From positions 1 through 64,000 of the forward strand of contig NZ_FMCQ01000001.1 in NCBI RefSeq assembly GCF_900091605.1: a DNA stretch of 64,000 nt. The letters run 5' to 3'. Source of the DNA: Micromonospora tulbaghiae. Lineage in GTDB: Bacteria; Actinomycetota; Actinomycetes; Mycobacteriales; Micromonosporaceae. Position numbers and translations under genes: made by a program. The notes below the pieces were generated by a model that was not told where the DNA came from, did no database searches, and saw nothing but the letters and a program-made list of their open reading frames with translations. Within the stretch, counting starts at the first letter, position 1; each line of letters opens with the position of its first letter. Shown here in pieces: positions 58,975-64,000 of the stretch.

Positions 58975-60594
58975 ATGCCGGCCGACCGAGAGCCGCACAA
59001 TGCCTTCGGGCAGCCGACCGGCCTGTGGCCGGGTCAGGACATTCCGCGCCAGATGGGCGGCCCTTCGCTGCCCTGGCCGGAGGCCGAGAGCACGCCGCCA
59101 GCACCGGCCCGGCCGGGCGGTGACCTGCCCTGGCCCGAGCGCGACCGGCACGACGCCGGTCACCACGACGGGCCAGGGCACGACCCGGCCGGCTGGGACG
59201 CCGCGCCCGGCACGACGAACGGCTGGGCGCCGCAGCAGGACGGAGCCTGGCCGCAGGGTGAGCCGCACGACGACTGGGCCACGCAGGCCGGCCCGGCGGC
59301 GGGCGGCCACACCGCCTGGAGTCCGCACGACGGATCCGGCCGGACCGGACCGGCCGGCGACACTGGTCGGGGCGCACCGGCGGGCGAGGCGGGCTGGGGG
59401 GCGGGCACCACGGCGACCGCCACCCTGACCGGACCGCCCCCGGTGGACGTTCCGCACGGACCGGCCACCGGTGGGCCGGGCCGGCCGCCCACGCCGCCGC
59501 TCGCCCCGGTGCCCGCACCGTCACCCGGCGGCTCCCGGCGGCGCTGGCGCGTCGCCATCGCCGCGGCCGTGGTCGTGGCCGTGACCGGCAGCGGGGTCGC
59601 GGTGGCCGCGCTGCGACCCGACTCGACGGACCGGCAGGCAGGCGGGACGCCGGGCTCGGTCGGGCCGGCGACCTCGATGGGCCCGGGCACGCCGGCCACC
59701 TCCGGCCCGGCGTCCCCGGGCGCCGACCAGGGCCTCGGTGGCAAGCCCTCGGCGCGTCCGTCGGCCTCCGCGGCCGCCGGCCCGGGCTTCACCGGTACGC
59801 GACTGACGCTGCCCGGCGCCTCCATCGGCGTGCAGAACGGGGAGACCTTCGGCCAGGCGCTGGCCCGGTCCGACCGGACCTTCGGCAAGCTGCGGATGGC
59901 CCGGATCTTCTTCCCCGGCCTGCCGCCGGCCTGGTCCGGCAGCCGGGCCGACGTGGTGGACCGGACCGTGGTGGTGTCGTTCAAGGCGTCACCGCAGGAG
60001 GTCAACACCGGCAAGTTCGACTCCCGTCTGACGTCCTGGTTCGCCTCGATCCCGCGCGAGCACAACGTCTACTGGTCGTACTTCCACGAGCCGGAGGACG
60101 ACGTCGAGCGCGGCGCGTTCAGCACGGCGGCGTACCGGACGGCGTGGAAGCGGATCGCCGGCCTGGCCGACCGGACGGGCAACCCCAAGCTGATCAACAC
60201 GCTGATCCTGATGTGCTGGACGCTCGACCCGAAGTCCGGGCGCAGCTTCGACGCCTTCTACCCCGGCGGCGACGTGATCGAGGCGCTCGGCTGGGACTGC
60301 TACAACTGGGGCGCCAAGTGGAAGCGGTACGCCCCGCCGCAGGAGATCTACGGCGCGATGATCAGCAAGTCCAAGGCGCTCGGCAAGCCGTGGGGCGTCG
60401 CGGAGACCGGCAGCGACCTGGTCCCGGGTGACTCGGGCACCGGCCGGGCGGCCTGGATCCGGTCGATGACCGGCTTCCTCAACGGCCAGCGGCCGGAGTT
60501 CGTGGCGTACTACAACCAGACGGTCAGCCAGGGCGACTTCCGGCTGCTCGACCAGCCGAGCATCCAGGCGTGGAAGTCCTTCTGCACGGCCTGA
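58975..60594 (+). CDS. Membrane-anchored GH26-like glycoside hydrolase
   Basis: ATG 58975 follows AGGGAGGG and gives 539 residues. Residues 1-185 are cytoplasmic, disordered and Gly/Pro/Trp-rich (PWPEAESTPPAPARPGG, GWAPQQDGAWPQGEP). A single membrane helix, RWRVAIAAAVVVAVTGSGVA, is near 191-211, then a Ser/Pro/Gly spacer, and an extracellular TIM-barrel-like domain from about 275 to 539. The acid/base Glu372 is in YWSYFHEPED and the nucleophile Glu477 in WGVAETGSD, the two-Glu arrangement of GH26 (clan GH-A). It faces the polysaccharide operon, so it may trim or regulate that polymer. The substrate is not known. Confidence 0.88.
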   Translation: MPADREPHNAFGQPTGLWPGQDIPRQMGGPSLPWPEAESTPPAPARPGGDLPWPERDRHDAGHHDGPGHDPAGWDAAPGTTNGWAPQQDGAWPQGEPHDDWATQAGPAAGGHTAWSPHDGSGRTGPAGDTGRGAPAGEAGWGAGTTATATLTGPPPVDVPHGPATGGPGRPPTPPLAPVPAPSPGGSRRRWRVAIAAAVVVAVTGSGVAVAALRPDSTDRQAGGTPGSVGPATSMGPGTPATSGPASPGADQGLGGKPSARPSASAAAGPGFTGTRLTLPGASIGVQNGETFGQALARSDRTFGKLRMARIFFPGLPPAWSGSRADVVDRTVVVSFKASPQEVNTGKFDSRLTSWFASIPREHNVYWSYFHEPEDDVERGAFSTAAYRTAWKRIAGLADRTGNPKLINTLILMCWTLDPKSGRSFDAFYPGGDVIEALGWDCYNWGAKWKRYAPPQEIYGAMISKSKALGKPWGVAETGSDLVPGDSGTGRAAWIRSMTGFLNGQRPEFVAYYNQTVSQGDFRLLDQPSIQAWKSFCTA

Positions 60595-60612
60595 CCCCGG
60601 CGACGGAACGGC

Positions 60613-60644
60613 AACGGGCGGGCGACCTCGGTCGCCCGCCCGTT
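60613..60644. terminator. 15-bp stem between the GH26-like gene and the glycan operon
   Basis: AACGGGCGGGCGACC (60613-60627) pairs perfectly with GGTCGCCCGCCCGTT (60630-60644) with a 2-nt gap (loop formed by opening inner pairs) and TTCGCG after it. It serves both convergent units. Confidence 0.85.
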
Positions 60645-60655
60645 TCGCGTACGGC

Positions 60656-61570
60656 TCAGATGCCCCGGCCGCGCTTGTGCAGCGTGCGCAGCACCCGGTC
60701 GGCCTGCACCGCCCGGCTCGCCACCGCCAGCGCCAGGTAGGCGCGCGGTTCCCTCGGGTTGCGGGCCAGCGTGCGCCGGGCCCAGCGGACCGCGTCCCGC
60801 CGGTTGCCCATGGCCGCCTGCGCGAAGGCGATCTGCCCGGCCACCCGCGCCTCGCCGTGCGGCACCGTGGCGAACTCCGGATAGCGGCGCAGCAGCCACT
60901 GCAGCGCGGTCGAGATGGTCTCCCAGCGCTGCGCGAAGTAGGACCGCTTGTGCCAGCGGACCAGCACGTACGGGCTCTCCACGTTCACCAGCGGGGCGTA
61001 GCGGGCGGCGCGGAGCAGGAACTCGTAGTCCTCGGCGTAGCTGCCCGGGATCTGCTCGTCCACCAGCCCGATCGCGTCGAGCAGCGCGGCCCGGCGGATC
61101 AGGAACGTGGACGGGTGCAGCTCGGTGAGCCGGTCGCGCAGCAACGCCTCCAGCGAGATCCGGGCGCGGTCCAGCGAACGGTCCACCGTACGGTCGTCGT
61201 AGCTGACCCGGATGCCGCAGCTCACCAGCGCGCCGTCCGGGTGCGCGTCGAGCGCCCCGAACTGGGCGGCCAGCTTGCCGGGCAGCCACTCGTCGTCGTC
61301 GTCGCAGAACGCCACCCAGTCGCCGGTGGCCGCCTCGATGCCGGTGTTGCGCGCGCCGGCCAGCCCGGCGGTACGGGTATTCGTGATCACCCGGATCCGG
61401 CGGTCACCCCGGTCGGTCTCCAGCGACCGGTCCGGTTCGGACTGGTCGTAGACCACGATCGCCTCGATCAGGCCCGGGTGCGCCTGGCTGAGGATCGCGT
61501 CGAGCGCCGCACGCAGCAGCTCCGGACGGTCCCGCGTCGGTACGACGACCGAGATGCTCGGCCCACTCAT
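60656..61570 (-). CDS. Family 2 glycosyltransferase
   Basis: The 304-residue enzyme starts at ATG 61570, overlapping the sulfotransferase stop (ATGA). GT2 features: ISVVVPTRDRPELLRAALDAIL, VYDQSEPDRS, NTRTAGLAGARNTGIEAATGDWVAFCDDDDEWLPGKL (DDDD metal site) and PGSYAEDYEFLLRAA (catalytic acid region). The last 80 residues form a helical extension with TPR-like composition. It is the last gene of the four-gene operon and probably adds a sugar to the surface polysaccharide. Confidence 0.93.
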   Translation of the reverse strand: MSGPSISVVVPTRDRPELLRAALDAILSQAHPGLIEAIVVYDQSEPDRSLETDRGDRRIRVITNTRTAGLAGARNTGIEAATGDWVAFCDDDDEWLPGKLAAQFGALDAHPDGALVSCGIRVSYDDRTVDRSLDRARISLEALLRDRLTELHPSTFLIRRAALLDAIGLVDEQIPGSYAEDYEFLLRAARYAPLVNVESPYVLVRWHKRSYFAQRWETISTALQWLLRRYPEFATVPHGEARVAGQIAFAQAAMGNRRDAVRWARRTLARNPREPRAYLALAVASRAVQADRVLRTLHKRGRGI

Positions 61571-62568
61571 GCTCTCTCCACGGACTCGTCGGATCCCCGT
61601 TGGCCCAGATAGCCGTAGCGGACCCGCAGGGGAAGCGTGGCCAGGCTGACCACGGCACGGCTGCGGCGCGGCAGGCGGTCCCGCCACGCCTCGTCCCGGC
61701 GCACCGTCAACGGCCCGCCGCTGAACCGCAGCGGGTTGCCGGCGACGCTGTGCGCGCGGAACGGCGCGGCCGGTTCGGGCGCCGCTGCGGTCTCGTCGGT
61801 ACCGGACAGGATGCGCAGCGCCGCCGGGTCGTCCGGCAGGCCGGCGAAGTCCCGCACCTGGCGTACGGTGCCGGCCGGGTTCGCGGTGAAGTCCTCGTAC
61901 CGCAGCCGCAGCACCTTGGCCCGGGAGGCGAGCAGGTGGAACGCGGCGTTCTGCGCGGTCCACAGCTTGCTCACCTCGAACGGCGAGAAGGTCGGCATGA
62001 AGTCCTCGCCGTCGACCACCTCGGGGCGGCGCACCTGCTTGCCCCACGAGTACGCCACCGCCCGGCTGTCCCGGACCAGGTGCAGCACCCGCAGGTCGAG
62101 CCCCTCGGCCCAGCGCAGGGCGAAGGCGAGCGAGGCGTGCTTGCTGGAGTCCACCACCACCCGTGCGCCGGTCACCGACAGCGCGGCCCGGTAGATCCGG
62201 GTGTACAGGTCGGCGTAGCGGCGCACGTCGGCCAGCTGCTCCGGCGGGAGCGCGTCCTTGGCGAGCCGGGGGATGTGCCGGGTCCGGTCGACGCGGTCCT
62301 TGAGCGCCAGCACGTCGTCCCGGTCGACCGCGGCCCAGCCGCCGAACGCCTGGTCGCCGACCTGCCGCCAGAACGGGCAGGCGGTGAACCGCTCACCGCA
62401 GCCGCAGCGCTCGTCGGCGCCGAGCGCCCGCTCCCACAGGTGCACCACCTCACCGACGGCACACACGTCGGCGCTCTGCGCCAGCAGCAGTTCCAGCAGC
62501 GTGGAACCGCTGCGGCCGAGGCCGCCGACGAAGAGGACCCGCGGCGGTGCCGGATCCGGGGCGCTCAT
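61567..62568 (-). CDS. Sulfotransferase (Sulfotransfer_3 type)
   Basis: From ATG 62568 the protein is 333 residues. The PAPS sites are the 5'-phosphosulfate loop VLFVGGLGRSGSTLLELLL and the 3'-phosphate motif LDLRVLHLVRDSRAVAYSW. Between them are paired Cys residues (DERCGCGERFTACPFW) that may bind a metal, and the general base region VVVDSSKHASLAF. It should transfer sulfate to a carbohydrate or other hydroxyl. It overlaps its neighbours at both ends (62565-62568 and 61567-61570), so it is translationally coupled in the glycan operon. PAPS-reductive recycling by CysQ fits. Confidence 0.94.
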   Translation of the reverse strand: MSAPDPAPPRVLFVGGLGRSGSTLLELLLAQSADVCAVGEVVHLWERALGADERCGCGERFTACPFWRQVGDQAFGGWAAVDRDDVLALKDRVDRTRHIPRLAKDALPPEQLADVRRYADLYTRIYRAALSVTGARVVVDSSKHASLAFALRWAEGLDLRVLHLVRDSRAVAYSWGKQVRRPEVVDGEDFMPTFSPFEVSKLWTAQNAAFHLLASRAKVLRLRYEDFTANPAGTVRQVRDFAGLPDDPAALRILSGTDETAAAPEPAAPFRAHSVAGNPLRFSGGPLTVRRDEAWRDRLPRRSRAVVSLATLPLRVRYGYLGQRGSDESVERA

Positions 62569-63146
62569 CCGCGACGCCCGACGGCTCGTTGCCGTACCCG
62601 GCGCGCCACCAGCTCGTCGATCACCGCGCCGACCCGGGCGACCGCCTCGGCGCGCGGGTCCGGGCGGCCCGGGTCGGCGGCCAGGACGAACCGGCTCGGG
62701 TCGGCCAGCCCTTCGTCCAGCGCGGCGAGCAGCTCCGCCTCGGACTCGCACAGCCGCACCATGCCGGCCGCGCCCAGGCGGCGGGAGAACAGCTGCTGGT
62801 GGTTGTCGACGTGCTCGTCGTGCGACGGGTCGCGGGGCACCACGATCGGCAGGTGGCCGTTGCGCCGGGCCTCGGTGATGGTGGCCGGGCCGCCGTGGCT
62901 GACCACGAGCGTCGACTCCGCCATCGCCCGCTGGAGTTCCTCGTGGCCGAGGAACGGGGTGGCCCCGGGCAGGGCCGGGGTGCGGCTGTGGCCGTACTGG
63001 AGGACCAGCCGGACCTCGGGCCGGGCCGCGTGCCAGCGCTCCAGCCAACCGACCAGCCGGTCGAAGCGGTGCACGTCGGTGCCGACCACGACGAGCACGT
63101 ACGGTGCCGCGGAACGCCGGTCCCGCTGCTGCGGAATGTGCGCCAT
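62565..63146 (-). CDS. Alg13/PssE-like glycosyltransferase catalytic subunit
   Basis: From ATG 63146 (overlap TGATG with the preceding gene) the protein is 193 residues. It matches the C-terminal half of GT28/GT1-type enzymes: YVLVVVGTDVHRFDRLVGW, YGHSRTP, HEELQRAMAESTLVVSHGGPATITEARRNGHLPIVVPRDPSHDEHVDNHQQ (UDP-sugar binding loop). In eukaryotes and bacteria this half (Alg13/PssE/CpsG-type) needs a membrane partner (Alg14/PssD), which is the gene just upstream. Confidence 0.92.
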   Translation of the reverse strand: MAHIPQQRDRRSAAPYVLVVVGTDVHRFDRLVGWLERWHAARPEVRLVLQYGHSRTPALPGATPFLGHEELQRAMAESTLVVSHGGPATITEARRNGHLPIVVPRDPSHDEHVDNHQQLFSRRLGAAGMVRLCESEAELLAALDEGLADPSRFVLAADPGRPDPRAEAVARVGAVIDELVARRVRQRAVGRRG

Positions 63147-63622
63147 CAGAGCAGATTCCCCACGACGGTGGCCTCCGGGTACATCCGGCGCTGCTCGTCC
63201 CACTGCACGAGCATCGCGGAGAGGAAGGGACGGCAGAGCCGGGCGGTGAGCGTCGCGCTGTCGATCCGGTCGTACACCTCGATGTAGACCGTCGGGATCT
63301 TGCGCATCCGGGCCGCCACCACGAACGGCAGGGCGACCCCGGCGCCGGTGGTGACCACGGCGTCGACCTGGCGCCGGCGGATCACCTTCAACGCGAGGAA
63401 CGCGTTGCGTACCAGGTTCTTGACGTTGCGTGTGGTGGGGTGGTGCGCCCAGACCACGTCCTCACCGGCGAGCAGCGAGCGCGCGTCCGGGGTGTCGAAG
63501 GTTACCCATGCGCGGCGCCGGTCCCGGTACCACGGTTCCAGGGCCAGGAGCTGGGCCAGGTGCCCGCCACTGGAACCCACCAGCAGGACCTGCCCCGAGT
63601 CCTCGGTTGACCCGCTCACCAC
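63146..63622 (-). CDS. Alg14/PssD-like glycosyltransferase membrane subunit
   Basis: The 158-residue protein starts at GTG 63622 or 63619. Alg14 features: VLLVGSSGGHLAQLLALEPWY, VTFDTPDARSLL, PTTRNVKNLVRNAFLALKVIRRRQVDAVVTTGAGVALPFVVAARMRKI and YIEVYDRIDSATLTARLC. It would anchor the catalytic partner at the membrane and bind the lipid-linked acceptor. First visible gene of the glycan operon; the promoter region contains a dyad at 63645. Confidence 0.92.
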   Translation of the reverse strand: MVSGSTEDSGQVLLVGSSGGHLAQLLALEPWYRDRRRAWVTFDTPDARSLLAGEDVVWAHHPTTRNVKNLVRNAFLALKVIRRRQVDAVVTTGAGVALPFVVAARMRKIPTVYIEVYDRIDSATLTARLCRPFLSAMLVQWDEQRRMYPEATVVGNLL

Positions 63623-63644
63623 AAAAGTCCTCCCGTACGCGGAT

Positions 63645-63684
63645 GACGCGTCCGGATTTTTGTGAATGCCCCTCGGACGCGTCC
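63645..63684. promoter_or_regulatory. GACGCGTCCG...CGGACGCGTC dyad upstream of the glycan operon
   Basis: Perfect 10-bp arms at 63645-63654 and 63674-63683 (the right one is itself within palindrome GGACGCGTCC), 23 bp before the operon start. The 19 bp between are AT-rich (GATTTTTGTGAATGCCCCT). Could be an operator or a leader hairpin. Confidence 0.5.
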
Positions 63685-64000
63685 TGACAACCTACTGGCG
63701 CGCCCATGGGCAACTGAAGGGGCCATTGGACGGATCCTGGCTCGCCGGTCGGCTCACCTCTCGATTCCCGCCACTGGGATGTGCACCGGCCGGTCACCGT
63801 CCAGGTCAGCCCGGTGCGCCCCGGCTGCCGGGCCGGGCCCCCAAGAGAAAGTGAGATGTGTCAGGATTCCGTCACCGCTCCGCACGAGAGCCGCCGGCGA
63901 CGTCGGCTTATCCGGGGGCAGGTCAGGCCCAACACCGGGAAACCCGCCGAATGGTCAGCGCCGATCGGCCATTTCTACGCGGGCTGCCCACACCCGGGCA
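63685..64000. other. Gene-poor end of window
   Basis: No convincing coding sequence. A reading frame on the plus strand from ATG 63856 (MCQDSVTAPHES...) is open to the window edge for 48 codons, but the codon pattern and missing ribosome site make it doubtful. No RNA gene or repeat seen. Confidence 0.5.

Noticed and set aside
1..64000. Insertion sequences, phage genes or integrase attachment sites
   Set aside because: No transposase, integrase or flanking direct repeats found, including next to the three tRNA genes.

Overview
The window is very G+C-rich, almost free of non-coding filler, and uses GTG/TTG starts and stop-start overlaps freely. Together with an FxSxx-COOH peptide locus, IdeR-type iron control and Ser/Arg tRNAs of actinobacterial form, this points to an actinomycete, most likely Micromonospora or a close relative (Micromonosporaceae). 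That assignment is inferred from gene content; no 16S or marker tree is available here.

Layout. 1-1249: the N-terminal part of a secreted CBM13-GH62 arabinofuranosidase, preceded by two LacI-type operator-like sites. 1525-5928: a two-gene operon of large proteins of unknown function, closed by a perfect 16-bp terminator stem. 6152-14690: an FxSxx-COOH RiPP locus (precursor fxsA, radical SAM/SPASM-HExxH fusion fxsB, an AAC(3)-family acetyltransferase, TIR-like fxsC, and the giant ParA/TIR-like/NB-ARC/TPR protein fxsT). It meets, tail to tail, an opposed pair coding a 1151-residue NACHT NTPase and an alpha/beta hydrolase (14668-19086). 19350-25848: secreted metalloprotease, methyltransferase, DUF1330 protein, P1 peptidase, excalibur lipoprotein, divergent HxlR regulator/RidA pair, and a CE4 deacetylase with CBM2. 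26123-28265: an HxlR-redoxin fusion regulator divergent from an MFS exporter, with start codons 19 bp apart. 28411-32069: ABC exporter plus NarL-type two-component system in one operon. 32205-32404: tRNA-Arg(ACG) and tRNA-Ser(GCT).

32539-46637: mixed housekeeping and stress genes: an EcsC-like basic protein, CPBP protease, flavohemoglobin, a rare XRE-HTH/peptide-deformylase fusion, an IdeR-box-controlled FhuF-like reductase, GT-C-like membrane protein, methyltransferase, PEBP protein, alkylation-repair HEAT protein, tRNA-Ser(TGA), small kinase, quinone oxidoreductase, and a SoxR gene divergent from a split transketolase. 46708-58873: DPM1-like glycosyltransferase, an OmpR-type two-component system with a lipoprotein, thiolase, PH-domain protein, rhomboid protease, cyclophilin, DUF5324-like protein, CorA, aminotransferase and CysQ. 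58975-63622: a membrane-anchored GH26-like glycosidase facing a four-gene operon for a probably sulfated surface polysaccharide (Alg14-like, Alg13-like, sulfotransferase, GT2), each gene joined to the next by a 3- or 4-bp overlap.

How the genes work together. The FxSxx block combines a small C-terminally modified peptide with STAND-type NTPases (FxsT, and the adjacent NACHT protein) and TIR-like modules, an architecture resembling sensing or conflict systems more than a conventional antibiotic cluster. It is the best candidate for a poorly described system here; the two-gene cassette just upstream is the next. Redox and iron themes recur: SoxR with its operator, HxlR-redoxin, flavohemoglobin, and FhuF with an iron box. 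Boundaries between convergent genes are marked by clear hairpins in many places.
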